Source: DASSUW01 sp963803335 | GTDB lineage: Bacteria > Actinomycetota > Thermoleophilia > Solirubrobacterales > Solirubrobacteraceae | Direction of reading: 5' to 3' | DNA length: 64,000 bases | Assembly: GCA_963803335.1 (NCBI GenBank) | Contig: CAWDME010000012.1 | Span: 806,001-870,000 of the forward strand | Part shown: positions 25,976-34,323 of the stretch, one piece after another | Position numbering within the stretch: the stretch's first letter is position 1 | Layout: every line of letters starts with the position of its first letter | The notes under the pieces: model-generated | What the model saw: only the letters and a program-made list of their open reading frames with translations | Told to the model about the DNA's origin: nothing | Databases searched by the model: none | Translations under genes and position numbers: made by a program

Positions 25976-26406
25976 TGGCCCTTGTGAGCAGACATGACAG
26001 CGACACGCGCTCGATGCGCGCCGTCGCCCGCCAGCGCGAGAAGTACACGCACGACGTCAAGGTCGGCGGTCACTCGGTCACTGTCGACGAGCCCGAGGAC
26101 CAGGGCGGCGACGACCTCGGCCCGAGCCCACAGGAGCTGCTGGCCGCGGCGCTGGCTTCCTGTACGGCGGTGACGATGGAGATGTACGCCCAGCGCAAGG
26201 GCTGGGACACCAGCGGTCTTGCCGTCGAGTGCCGGTACACGCCGGCCGAGCGCGGCTGCATGACCCAGTTCGACCTCGTACTCAAGATGCCGCCCCACCT
26301 CGACGAGGAGCAGATCGAGCGGCTGCAGGTGATCGCGGCCAAGTGCCCGGTGCACCGGACGCTCGAGGGCGAGGTCATGTTCAACGAGCGGGTCGAGCTC
26401 GCCTGA
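25975..26406 (+). CDS. OsmC/Ohr family peroxidase-like protein
   Basis: 143 residues. The two redox cysteines of the OsmC fold are present: ALASCTAVTMEMYA (near 60) and AAKCPVHRTL (near 122). Members reduce organic hydroperoxides in the cytoplasm. The YhfA-like form lacks a long N-terminal arm. ATG 25975 overlaps the DUF1015 stop (TGATG). The downstream Nudix gene begins within a few bases, so a three-gene stress/housekeeping unit is likely. Confidence 0.88.
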   Translation: MALVSRHDSDTRSMRAVARQREKYTHDVKVGGHSVTVDEPEDQGGDDLGPSPQELLAAALASCTAVTMEMYAQRKGWDTSGLAVECRYTPAERGCMTQFDLVLKMPPHLDEEQIERLQVIAAKCPVHRTLEGEVMFNERVELA

Positions 26407-26429
26407 GCATCGTTGACGAGCTGAGCGCG

Positions 26430-26969
26430 GTGCTGCTGGCGCCCGACGAGGCGCTGGCCATGGACGTCGACGGCGGCAAGGAGGCGGCCGTCCTGGTTCC
26501 GCTGTTCGAGGCCGGCGGCCTGCACGCGGTCTTCACCCGGCGCCGGCACGACCTGCGCCGCCACGCCGGGGAGATCTCGTTCCCGGGCGGGCGCCGCGAT
26601 AACGACGAGGCGCTCGTCGACACCGCGCTGCGCGAGGCGCACGAGGAGGTCGGGCTGCCGCCCGACGCGGTCACCATCGTCGGCGCTCTTCCCCCCACGC
26701 CCACCTTCGTCACCAACTACGCGATCTATCCGTTCGTCGGCGTGATCGAGCCCGGCTTCGCGTGGGTCCTCCAGCACAGCGAGGTCGCCGAGGTGCTCGA
26801 GCTGCGCCTCGACGACCTGCGGACCGGCTACGGGGAACGGCGGCTCGTGCGGCGCGGGATCCCGTTTCGCACGCCCACCTACGAGGCGGGCGGCGGCGAG
26901 GTGATCTGGGGAGCCACGGCCCGCATCGTCGGGGAACTTCTGCTTCGCCTCACCGCCACCGCCGGCTAG
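26430..26969 (+). CDS. Nudix hydrolase, CoA pyrophosphatase-like
   Basis: 179 residues from GTG 26430. Contains the full Nudix box from GGRRDNDE to REAHEEVGL and, just before it, HLRRHAGEISFPGG-like sequence (LRRHAGEISFPGG), the signature of the CoA-pyrophosphatase branch, which splits coenzyme A. The N-terminal sequence SIVDELSAVLLA upstream of 26430 also looks family-like; it would need a CTG start at 26403 overlapping the OsmC stop, so the true start may be there. It ends 4 bp inside the convergent sulfurtransferase gene. Confidence 0.85.
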   Translation: MLLAPDEALAMDVDGGKEAAVLVPLFEAGGLHAVFTRRRHDLRRHAGEISFPGGRRDNDEALVDTALREAHEEVGLPPDAVTIVGALPPTPTFVTNYAIYPFVGVIEPGFAWVLQHSEVAEVLELRLDDLRTGYGERRLVRRGIPFRTPTYEAGGGEVIWGATARIVGELLLRLTATAG

Positions 26970-27805
26970 GACCTCTCGATAGGCACGTCCACGAGGTTTC
27001 CCCACTCGGTCCACGAGCCGTCGTAGTTCTTCACGTCCGGCTTGCCGAGCAGCTCGTGCAGCACGAACCACGTGTGCGCCGAGCGCTCGCCGATCCGGCA
27101 GTACGCGATGATCGGCTCGCCGTTGGTGACGCCCTTGGCGGCGTACAGCTCGGCGAGCTCGTCGGCGGACTTGAACGTCCCGTCCTCCTGCACCGCCTGC
27201 GCCCACGGGACCGACGCGGCGCCCGGGATGTGGCCGGCGCGCTGCGCGCCCTCCTGCTCGTAGCCCGGCATGGCGATCACCTCGCCGGCGAACTCCTGCG
27301 GCGAGCGCACGTCCACGAGCGTGGTCGACGTGCCGAGCGCAGCGAGCACCTCGTCGCGCTTGGCGCGGATGCGGGCGTCGCCCGGCTGGGCCGTGAACGT
27401 CGCGGCCTCGTACGCGGGCACCTTGGTGCTCGTCGGCCGCCCCTCGGAGATCCACTTCTCGCGCGGGCCGTTGACGAGCTTCACGTCGTCGTGCCCGTAG
27501 TACTTGAGGTACCAGTACGTGTAGGCGGCGAACCAGTTGTTGCGATCGCCGTAGAGCACGATCGTGTGCTCGTCCGAGATCCCGCGTGAGCCGAACAGCG
27601 CGCCGAACTCCTCCGGCCCGAGGAAGTCGCGCTTGACCTGGTCCTGGAGGTCGGTCTTCCAGTCGAAGCCGATCGCGCCGGGGATGTGCGCCTCGGCGTA
27701 CAGCGCCGTGTTCTCGTCGACCTCGACGACGCGGATGCCGGGATCGTCGAGGTGATCCTGCAGCCATTGCGTGTCGACGAGGACGTCGTTCGCGTAGTCA
27801 GTCAC
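26966..27805 (-). CDS. sseA: Thiosulfate sulfurtransferase (two-domain rhodanese, SseA/CysA-like)
   Basis: 279 residues made of two rhodanese domains; the N-terminal one lacks the Cys, while the C-terminal has the active loop CRIGERSAH (Cys near 235). It moves sulfane sulfur from thiosulfate to cyanide or protein thiols. VDVRSPQEF and HIPGAASVPW mark the second domain. GTG 27805 has AGGAG seven bases upstream. A TATAAT box and an 18-bp imperfect palindrome lie in its 35-bp leader, hinting at specific control. Confidence 0.93.
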   Translation of the reverse strand: MTDYANDVLVDTQWLQDHLDDPGIRVVEVDENTALYAEAHIPGAIGFDWKTDLQDQVKRDFLGPEEFGALFGSRGISDEHTIVLYGDRNNWFAAYTYWYLKYYGHDDVKLVNGPREKWISEGRPTSTKVPAYEAATFTAQPGDARIRAKRDEVLAALGTSTTLVDVRSPQEFAGEVIAMPGYEQEGAQRAGHIPGAASVPWAQAVQEDGTFKSADELAELYAAKGVTNGEPIIAYCRIGERSAHTWFVLHELLGKPDVKNYDGSWTEWGNLVDVPIERS

Positions 27806-27816
27806 GGAATTGCTCC

Positions 27817-27845
27817 TAAATCCGACCGTAATTAGGGAGATTATA
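27817..27845 (-). promoter_or_regulatory. Probable sseA promoter and operator
   Basis: On the minus strand TATAAT (27845-27840) matches a consensus -10 box and overlaps the TAA stop of the upstream gene. Six bases on, an imperfect palindrome TAAATCCGACCGTAATTA (plus-strand 27817-27834, six of nine arm bases paired) covers the expected transcript start and touches the AGGAG ribosome site. The A/T richness stands out in this genome. No good -35 is seen. A sulfur or redox sensing repressor such as an Rrf2-type protein is a guess. Confidence 0.45.
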
Positions 27846-28269
27846 TCCCGAGCACGCGGTCCACGGCCGCTCGCGCACCCCCGGCCGGCACGATCTCGAC
27901 CGGCATCTGCCAGCGCTCGGCGGCGTCGCGCGCGATCGCCTCGCCCGCCGGGAGCGCGGCCTCGTAGACCACGCCGCGCACCGGCGTGTCGACGAGCTTC
28001 TCGAACAACATCCGCAGGCGACCGCCGTGCAGGTCCGGGTCAGGGAGCGTGCCGAACAGCCAGCAGAGGATCGTGACGCCGGCGAGCGCGTCCATCAGCG
28101 TGCCGATGCGGTCCGGGTCGCCGATGTACGGCTCGGCGCCGGCGGCGGCGATCGCCTCGGTGCGCCCCGCGTCGCGCGTGGTGCCGCGGACAGCGTGGCC
28201 GGCGGCCACGAGCTCGCGCGCCAGCTCCTGGCCGCGGCAGCCGCAGCCGACGATCAGGACTCGCGCCAC
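27841..28269 (-). CDS. Small NAD(P)-binding Rossmann protein
   Basis: 142 residues. Begins with a Rossmann strand and glycine loop VLIVGCGCRGQELARELVAAG, followed by RGTTRD as in NAD(P)H-binding epimerase-like proteins, but there is no Tyr-x-x-x-Lys and the fold is too short for an SDR. Possibly an atypical epimerase-like sensor or a reduced enzyme. It overlaps the upstream membrane-protein gene by 16 bp. Function unknown. Confidence 0.75.
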   Translation of the reverse strand: MARVLIVGCGCRGQELARELVAAGHAVRGTTRDAGRTEAIAAAGAEPYIGDPDRIGTLMDALAGVTILCWLFGTLPDPDLHGGRLRMLFEKLVDTPVRGVVYEAALPAGEAIARDAAERWQMPVEIVPAGGARAAVDRVLGI

Positions 28270-28562
28270 CGCCGCAGCTGCTCGCGTTCCTCGCGCACGC
28301 GCGCCTCGATCTCCTCCTCGCTGATCTCCGGCGCGCCACGGCGCCGCTTGAGCTCGTTCTGCGCGTCGATCATTTGGGCGATGTCGTCGAGCTCGTTCTG
28401 CGCCTCGGCCTCCGGCGAGCGGGTCGGCTTCCAGTCGAGGATGTCGCGCGACGAGCGCGTGGAGAAGATCCCGAGCAGCAGCACCCCGACGATGAAGAAC
28501 GCCAGGGTGCCTCCGAAGACGACGGTGAACGCGTCCACCCAGGGGATAGTGTCACGGGCCAT
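28254..28562 (-). CDS. Single-span membrane protein with charged coiled-coil tail
   Basis: 102 residues: one transmembrane helix (about 15-33), then a highly charged C-terminal half with heptad-like spacing (EAEAQNELDDIAQMIDAQNE and EEEIEARVREEREQLRRWRE) likely to form a coiled coil. No family recognised. Its ATG (28562-28560) shares the palindrome CCATGG with the ATG of the divergent acyl-CoA dehydrogenase gene, so the two start codons overlap by two bases on opposite strands. Confidence 0.75.
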   Translation of the reverse strand: MARDTIPWVDAFTVVFGGTLAFFIVGVLLLGIFSTRSSRDILDWKPTRSPEAEAQNELDDIAQMIDAQNELKRRRGAPEISEEEIEARVREEREQLRRWRES

Positions 28563-29715
28563 GGACTTCGACCTGACCGACGAGCAGCAGCTCATCCGCG
28601 AGACCGCGCACACGTTCGCGGACCGCGAGCTGGCCGAGCGCGCTCGTGAGAACGACCGCAACCACCACTTCGACACCGAGCTCGTCGGCAAGATCGCCGA
28701 GCAGGGCTACCTCGGCGCGATCGTCCCGCAGGAGTACGGCGGCGCCGGCCTGGACTACGTCACCTACGCACTCGTGGTGGAGGAGATCGGGCGCCACGAC
28801 TCGGCGATGCGCACGGTGATCTCGGTGCAGACCTCGCTCGTCTGCTCGTCGATCTTGCGCTGGGGCAGCGAGGAGCAGAAGCAGCACTACCTGCCGAAGC
28901 TGTGCTCGGGCGAGTGGCTCGGCTGCTTCGGGCTGACCGAGCCGGACACCGGCTCGGACGCCGCCAACCAGAAGACGCGCGCGCGCAAGACCGACGGCGG
29001 CTGGGTGCTGAACGGCAACAAGATGTGGATCTCGCTGGGCACCCGCGCCGACGTCGCGATGATCTTCGCCCAGACCGACCCCGAGAAGCAGCACCGCGGG
29101 CTCGCCTGCTTCCTGGTGCCGACCGACACGCCCGGCTTCTCGGCGCAGGAGATCCACGGCAAGATGGGCCTGCACGGAATGGTCACGGCGTCGATCGCGC
29201 TCGACGACGTCGAACTGCCGGACGACGCGCTGATGGGCGCAGTCGGCGACGGCTTCAAGGTCGCGATGAGCGCGCTCGACTCCGGCCGCTACTCGGTCGC
29301 CGCCGGGTGCGTCGGCGTCTGCCAGGGATCGCTCGACCATTCGGTCGCCTACTCGAAGGAGCGCGAGCAGTTCGGGCGCCCGATCGCCTCCTTCCAGCTC
29401 GTGCAGGCGATGATCGCCGACATGCGCGTGCAGACCGACGCCGCGCGGCTGCTCGTGTTCCGCGCCGGCTTCCTGAAGGACCAGGGCCGGCCCAGCACGA
29501 CCGAGACGTCGATCGCCAAGCTGTACGCCACCGAGGCGGCGCAGAACTGCTCCCACCTGGCCATCCAGGTGCACGGCGGCTCCGGCTACGTCGACGACCA
29601 CCCGGTGGAGCGGTACTTCCGCGATGTGCGGGTCACGACCCTCTACGAGGGGACGTCGCAGATCCAGAAGCTGATCATCGGCCGAGCCGAGACCGGCATC
29701 AACGCGCTGGCATGA
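28561..29715 (+). CDS. Acyl-CoA dehydrogenase
   Basis: 384 residues, full-length FAD-dependent acyl-CoA dehydrogenase. N-terminal helix DFDLTDEQQLIRETAH, FAD-side GCFGLTEPDTGSDA and WISLGTRAD, and the catalytic base Glu in LYEGTSQIQ near 364, the location used by short- and medium-chain members. First step of beta-oxidation; electrons go to ETF. ATG 28561 is inside CCATGG shared with the divergent gene. Followed by two dehydrogenase genes with four-base overlaps, forming a fatty-acid/acid oxidation operon. Confidence 0.95.
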   Translation: MDFDLTDEQQLIRETAHTFADRELAERARENDRNHHFDTELVGKIAEQGYLGAIVPQEYGGAGLDYVTYALVVEEIGRHDSAMRTVISVQTSLVCSSILRWGSEEQKQHYLPKLCSGEWLGCFGLTEPDTGSDAANQKTRARKTDGGWVLNGNKMWISLGTRADVAMIFAQTDPEKQHRGLACFLVPTDTPGFSAQEIHGKMGLHGMVTASIALDDVELPDDALMGAVGDGFKVAMSALDSGRYSVAAGCVGVCQGSLDHSVAYSKEREQFGRPIASFQLVQAMIADMRVQTDAARLLVFRAGFLKDQGRPSTTETSIAKLYATEAAQNCSHLAIQVHGGSGYVDDHPVERYFRDVRVTTLYEGTSQIQKLIIGRAETGINALA

Positions 29716-30554
29716 AGGTCGTCCTCATCACCGGCGGCGCGCGCGGGATCGGCGCCGCGACGGCGCACGAGCTCGAGCGGCGCGGCTGGATGTGCGCGCT
29801 CGCCGACATCGACGGCGGCGACGACGTGATCGCCGTCGACGTGCGCGACGCCGCGGCCTGCGAGCAGGCGGTCGCCACGGTCCTTGAGCGTCACGGGCGG
29901 CTCGACGCGGTGTGGGCGAACGCGGGCATCGCGTCGTTCGGGCCGCTGGCGCTGACCGACCCGGATGCCTGGACCCGCACGATCGAGGTCAACGTGCTGG
30001 GGGCCTACCTGACGATCCGCGCCGCGCTGCCCGCGGTGATGGCCGCGCGCGGCTACATCGCCGTCTCCGCCTCGATGGCGTCGTTCGGGCACGCGCCGGG
30101 GATGTCGGCCTACAGCGCGTCGAAGGCGGGCGTCGAAGCCATGTGCAACGCGCTGCGGATCGAGGTCGCGCACCACGGCGTGGCGGTCGGCACGATCCAC
30201 CCGACGTGGATCGACACGCCGATGCTCCGCGAGGGCGAGGCCGAGCTGCGCGCGTTCCAGAGCATGCGCGCGGCGCTGCGGCCGCCGTTCCGTAAGACGT
30301 ATCCGGTCGAGAAGGCGGCGCGCGACATCGCCGACGGGTTCGACCGGCGGGCGAGCCGGATCTGCACCCCGCCGTTCGTCCGCATCGCGCACGTCATGCG
30401 CGCCGCGCTGACCACGCGCGCGTTCTCGCGCGATCTCGTGGCGGCGGCGCCGGAGATCGAGCGCCTGTTCGCGGAGCAGGTCGCCGAACTCGGGCGGCTC
30501 GAGACGTCGGTGAGCGACCGGGTCCGCGACCAGGTCACCGCGCGCGTGCCGTGA
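29712..30554 (+). CDS. Short-chain dehydrogenase/reductase with C-terminal extension
   Basis: 280 residues. GGARGIGAA cofactor loop, NAGIA, catalytic SASMASF Ser and YSASK Tyr/Lys near 138-142. A C-terminal basic stretch (from about 190: FRKTYPVEKAARDIADGF) is like SDRs acting on membrane-associated lipid substrates. ATG 29712 overlaps the acyl-CoA dehydrogenase stop; the 3-hydroxyacyl-CoA dehydrogenase follows with a GTGA overlap. Probably oxidises or reduces a lipid-derived alcohol/ketone; exact substrate unknown. Confidence 0.88.
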   Translation: MKVVLITGGARGIGAATAHELERRGWMCALADIDGGDDVIAVDVRDAAACEQAVATVLERHGRLDAVWANAGIASFGPLALTDPDAWTRTIEVNVLGAYLTIRAALPAVMAARGYIAVSASMASFGHAPGMSAYSASKAGVEAMCNALRIEVAHHGVAVGTIHPTWIDTPMLREGEAELRAFQSMRAALRPPFRKTYPVEKAARDIADGFDRRASRICTPPFVRIAHVMRAALTTRAFSRDLVAAAPEIERLFAEQVAELGRLETSVSDRVRDQVTARVP

Positions 30555-31654
30555 AGCCGCTCGGGGTCGTGGGCGCCGGCACGATGGGCGCCGGCATCGC
30601 CGCGCTCGCCGCCGGCGCCGGGCTGCCGACGCTGCTCTACGACCCCGATCCCGAGGCGCTGGCGCGCGCGCCCGAAGGCCTGGACGCGGTGTCCGACGCC
30701 GCCGGCCTGGCGCCGTGCGGGCTGGTGATCGAGGCCGCCCCCGAGGACCTCGGTCTCAAACGCGACCTGTTCGGGCGCCTCGCCGCGATCGTCGAGGCCG
30801 ACTGCGTGCTCGCCACCAATACCTCGTCGCTGAGCGTGACCGCGCTGGCGGCCGGCGTGCCCGCGCCGGAGCGTGTCGTGGGCATGCACTTCTTCAACCC
30901 GCCGGGCAAGATGCGCCTGCTCGAGGTGGTGGCCGGCGAGGAGAGCTCCCCGGCCGCGCTCGCCGCCGCACGCGCGGCCGGCGAGGCGATGGGCCGGCAC
31001 GTGATCGAGGCGGCCGACGGCATCGGCTTCATCGTCAACCGCTGCAACCGGCCGTTCTCGCTCGAGGCGCTGCGGATCGTGCACGAGCGGATCGCCACGC
31101 CCGAGGAGGTCGACCGCAGCTGCTGCGGCGGCGGCTTCCGCATGGGCCCGTTCGCGCTGATGGACCTCGTCGGGCTCGATGTCGGCCTCGACGTCGCGAA
31201 GTCGTTCTACGAGCAGTCGTTCGGCGAGCCGCGGTGGCGGCCGTCGCCGCTCGTCGCCCGGCTCGTGGCGGCCGGGCGGCTCGGGCGCAAGAGCGGCCGC
31301 GGCTGGTACGAGTACCCACCCGGCCCGCCGCGCCACGAGCGCGGCGACGCGCCGGACGACGTCTCCGGCGAGCCCGTACTCGAGCGGATCGTCGTCGCGC
31401 TCGTCAACGAGGCCTGCTTCGCGCTCGGCGAGGGCGTCGGCTCGGCGGAGGACATCGACGCCGGCATGGTCCTCGGCCTCAACCACCCGCGCGGGCCGCT
31501 CGAGTGGGGCGATGCGATCGGGCCCGATCGCGTGCTGTCCGTGCTGCGCGACCTCCGCGAGACGTACGGCGAGGAGCGCTACCGCCCCGCGCCAGTCCTG
31601 CGCCGCGCGGTCGCTGCCGGCGCGTCGTTGCGCGGGCGAACTGCGGCTGGGTAG
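30551..31654 (+). CDS. 3-hydroxyacyl-CoA dehydrogenase
   Basis: 367 residues, NAD-dependent. N-terminal Rossmann GAGTMGAGIA, TNTSSLSV, catalytic His in HFFNPPGKM near 116 with Glu in the following strand, then two C-terminal helical repeats (about 157-235 and 268-345). The linker between beta-2 and beta-4 is shortened compared with FadB/Hbd. GTG 30551 is coupled to the SDR gene. The last codons (…TAAG-stop) are written by a 16-base sequence that is also the end of the palindromic element at 41720, so the C-terminus may have been reshaped by an element remnant. Confidence 0.9.
   Translation: MKPLGVVGAGTMGAGIAALAAGAGLPTLLYDPDPEALARAPEGLDAVSDAAGLAPCGLVIEAAPEDLGLKRDLFGRLAAIVEADCVLATNTSSLSVTALAAGVPAPERVVGMHFFNPPGKMRLLEVVAGEESSPAALAAARAAGEAMGRHVIEAADGIGFIVNRCNRPFSLEALRIVHERIATPEEVDRSCCGGGFRMGPFALMDLVGLDVGLDVAKSFYEQSFGEPRWRPSPLVARLVAAGRLGRKSGRGWYEYPPGPPRHERGDAPDDVSGEPVLERIVVALVNEACFALGEGVGSAEDIDAGMVLGLNHPRGPLEWGDAIGPDRVLSVLRDLRETYGEERYRPAPVLRRAVAAGASLRGRTAAG
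31639..31654 (+). repeat. Partial copy of the palindromic element terminus
   Basis: AACTGCGGCTGGGTAG is identical to 41721-41736, the left end of the nested palindrome between ctaB and the stressosome operon. Here it forms the last five codons and the stop of the 3-hydroxyacyl-CoA dehydrogenase gene. GGGTAG (31649-31654) can also pair with CTACCC (31669-31674) 14 bases on, giving a small hairpin after the gene. Confidence 0.5.
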
Positions 31655-31681
31655 AAGCTGACGCCGGGCTACCCTGGCGTG

Positions 31682-33280
31682 ATGAGGCGGATCGTCCTAC
31701 TTGCCACCGCCGCGCTGCTCGCGGCGCCCGCGACGGCCACTGCGGCGGTCGATCCTCCGATGGCCCTGCCGGGCGACGCGAGCGCGGCTGCGGTCAACGC
31801 CGACCCGTCGACCTGGATCGTCGGCGCCCGCCCGAACCGGGCCGCGCGCAGCGTGGCCGCGCGCTTCGGAGCCCGCCGCGTCGGGCCCGCGGGCACCGGC
31901 GGGTACGTGCTCGCGCGCGCCAAGGCGCGGGCCTTCGCGGCCGCGCTCCGCGGCCGCGGCCTGCTCGTCTACGCGCAGCCGAACAGTTACGGCGAGCCGC
32001 TCGCGGCGCCCGCCGACCCGCTGTCAGCCACGCCGTACGACTGGCGCGCGATGGTGACGGCCGGGGTGCCGATCGATCCCTTCCCGGTCACGCCGACGAG
32101 CCCGCTGATCGCGCTCGTCGACGCGCAACTGGACCCGACGCATCCCGAGTTCGCGGGCGGAAACACCTCGACGCTCGCGCAGTCCTACCCGGTGACGATC
32201 GCGCACGGCACGGCGACCGCGTCGGTGGCGGCCGCGCCGGTCAACGGGGCCGGCATCGTCGGCCTGTGGCCGGGCGCGCGGGCACTCAACGTGCCACTGC
32301 CGCCGGACATCCCGTGCGACGTGGCGGCACACCAGATCGCCGCCGCGATCACCGCCGGCGCCGCGGTGATCAACATGAGCTACGGCTCGGCCTCGATCTG
32401 CTACCCGGAGTACGTGGCGCTCCAGTTCGCCGTCGCGCGCGGCATCGTGCCCGTCGCGGCGGCGGGCAACGAGTTCGACCAGGGCAATCCTCCGGAGTTC
32501 CCCGCCTCGCTGCCACACGTGCTCACGGTCGCCTCTGTCGGCCCCGATCGGAAGACCTCGTACTTCTCCAACGCCAACCTCGCCATCGACCTCGCGGCGC
32601 CCGGCGAGGACATCATGACCGCGGTGCCGGCCGCGCTCGACGAGGACACCGTCAAGGACGGCTACGAGGTCCAGAGCGGCACCAGCTTCTCGGCGCCGAT
32701 GGTCGCCGCCGCGGTCGCCTGGGTGCGCGCCGCCCGGCCCGACCTCACGCCCGACCAGGTCAGCCAGGCGGTCCGGCTGTCGGCGGCCGACCTCGGATCC
32801 CCCGGCTGGGATCCGGACACGGGCTTCGGCCTGCTGTCGGTGGCCCACGCGCTGACGATTAAGCCGCCGCCCCCCGACCCGTCCGAGCCGAACGACGACA
32901 TCGCGTGGGTCGACGGCCGTAACTTCGCCAAGCCCGATCGGCTGTTCTACAAGGGCAAGGGCCACCAGCGCCTGTTCGGCCTGCTCGACGAGTTCGAGGA
33001 TCCGGCCGACGTCTACCGCATCCGCCTGCGCGGCCATTCGAAGCGCAAGATCACCGCGAACCCGACGGGCAAGGACGACGTGGCGCTGTACGTCTACCGG
33101 CGCAAGGCCAAGCGGCTGAGCCAGAAGCCCTACCACAAGGCAGCGCACAAGAAGCGCGGCCGGACAGAGCGGATCACGCTCCGCAACACCGGCAAGCGCG
33201 AGAAGACGTACTACGTGGCGGTCCGGGTGCAGCCCGGCGCCAGCGACCTCGACGCGGGCTACACGCTGCGCGTCGGCTGA
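31682..33280 (+). CDS. Secreted S8 family serine peptidase (subtilisin-like)
   Basis: 532 residues: signal peptide (cleavage near ATATAA-VDP), an inhibitor-like propeptide (about 35-95), and a subtilisin domain with Asp in IALVDAQLDP, His in IAHGTATAS, oxyanion Asn in AAAGNE and nucleophile Ser in SGTSFSAPM. A Lys/Arg-rich C-terminal beta domain (about 400-532) is a PPC-like pre-peptidase or wall-binding module. The Asp motif has DAQLD rather than the usual DTGID. ATG 31682 is preferred to the GTG one codon earlier. It ends inside the convergent trxB gene by 22 bp. Confidence 0.92.
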   Translation: MRRIVLLATAALLAAPATATAAVDPPMALPGDASAAAVNADPSTWIVGARPNRAARSVAARFGARRVGPAGTGGYVLARAKARAFAAALRGRGLLVYAQPNSYGEPLAAPADPLSATPYDWRAMVTAGVPIDPFPVTPTSPLIALVDAQLDPTHPEFAGGNTSTLAQSYPVTIAHGTATASVAAAPVNGAGIVGLWPGARALNVPLPPDIPCDVAAHQIAAAITAGAAVINMSYGSASICYPEYVALQFAVARGIVPVAAAGNEFDQGNPPEFPASLPHVLTVASVGPDRKTSYFSNANLAIDLAAPGEDIMTAVPAALDEDTVKDGYEVQSGTSFSAPMVAAAVAWVRAARPDLTPDQVSQAVRLSAADLGSPGWDPDTGFGLLSVAHALTIKPPPPDPSEPNDDIAWVDGRNFAKPDRLFYKGKGHQRLFGLLDEFEDPADVYRIRLRGHSKRKITANPTGKDDVALYVYRRKAKRLSQKPYHKAAHKKRGRTERITLRNTGKREKTYYVAVRVQPGASDLDAGYTLRVG

Positions 33281-34293
33281 GCCACCGGCGCCCACTGCTC
33301 CTCGGCGAGGTCTCCTGACCCCTCGAGAGCGGCCGGCGTCGGCACCTTCGGGTTGTCGCGCAGGTACCACTCGGCGTCGAGCGCGGCCATACACCCGCTG
33401 CCGGCGGCGGTGACCGCCTGGCGGTAGGTGTGGTCGACCAGGTCGCCGGCAGCGAAGATGCCCGCCACGTTCGTGCGGGTCGACTTGCCCTCGGTGAGCA
33501 CGTAGCCGTTCTCGTCGGTCTCCACGATGCCCTGGACGATCTCGGACTGCGGCTCGTGGCCGATCGCGATGAACGCGCCGTTCATCGGGATCTCCTTCGT
33601 CTCACCGGTCTCGACGTTGCGGACCTGCGCGCGGTCCAGCGCGCCGTCCTCGCCGGCCAGGAACTCGTCGACCACGTACGGCGTGAGGAACTTGATGTTC
33701 TCCGTCGCCCGCGCGCGCTCGAGCATGATCTTGGAGGCGCGGAACTCGTCGCGCCGGTTCACGATCGTCACGTTGCAAGCGAACTTGGCGAGGAAGATCG
33801 CCTCCTCCATCGCCGAGTCGCCGCCGCCGACGATGATCGTCTCGCGGTCCTTGAAGAAGGCGGCGTCGCAGGTGGCGCAGTAGGACACGCCGCGGCCGCC
33901 GAGCTCTTCCTCGCCCGAGACCCCGAGCTTCTTGTGCTCGGCGCCCATCGAGAGGATCACCGACTCGGCCTTGTACTCGTCCTCGTCGACCCAGACGGTG
34001 TGCGGCTCGCCCTCGGCGGCGGCCGGCTCGATCTTGGTCACGTTCTCGGTGACGAAGCGCGCGCCGAAGCGCTCGGCCTGGTCGCGCAGGTCCTGCATCA
34101 TCTGCGGGCCCATCACGCCCTGCGGGTAGCCGGGGAAGTTCTCGACGTCGGTCGTCTGCTGCAACAGCCCGCCCCACATCCACCCCTCGATGACGAGGGG
34201 ATTGAGGTTGGCGCGTGCCGTGTAGAGCGCCGCCGTGTAGCCGGCCGGGCCGCTCCCGATGATGATCACGTTCTCGACGTCGTTGGTTGCCAT
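33259..34293 (-). CDS. trxB: Thioredoxin-disulfide reductase
   Basis: 344 residues, flavoprotein passing NADPH electrons to thioredoxin. FAD loop GSGPAGYTAALY, redox pair CATC in YCATCDAAF, NADPH loop GGGDSAMEEA with NRRDEFRAS, and C-terminal GIFAAGDLVD. The C-terminus is about 25 residues longer than usual. ATG 34293 has GGAG upstream. The promoter must overlap the end of the preceding membrane-protein gene, where an A/T-rich stretch (34317-34342, minus strand TACACTATACAAAG) stands out. No thioredoxin gene is adjacent. Confidence 0.96.
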   Translation of the reverse strand: MATNDVENVIIIGSGPAGYTAALYTARANLNPLVIEGWMWGGLLQQTTDVENFPGYPQGVMGPQMMQDLRDQAERFGARFVTENVTKIEPAAAEGEPHTVWVDEDEYKAESVILSMGAEHKKLGVSGEEELGGRGVSYCATCDAAFFKDRETIIVGGGDSAMEEAIFLAKFACNVTIVNRRDEFRASKIMLERARATENIKFLTPYVVDEFLAGEDGALDRAQVRNVETGETKEIPMNGAFIAIGHEPQSEIVQGIVETDENGYVLTEGKSTRTNVAGIFAAGDLVDHTYRQAVTAAGSGCMAALDAEWYLRDNPKVPTPAALEGSGDLAEEQWAPVAQPTRSV

Positions 34294-34323
34294 GTTTCTC
34301 CAGTTACCCTCTAGACCCACACT

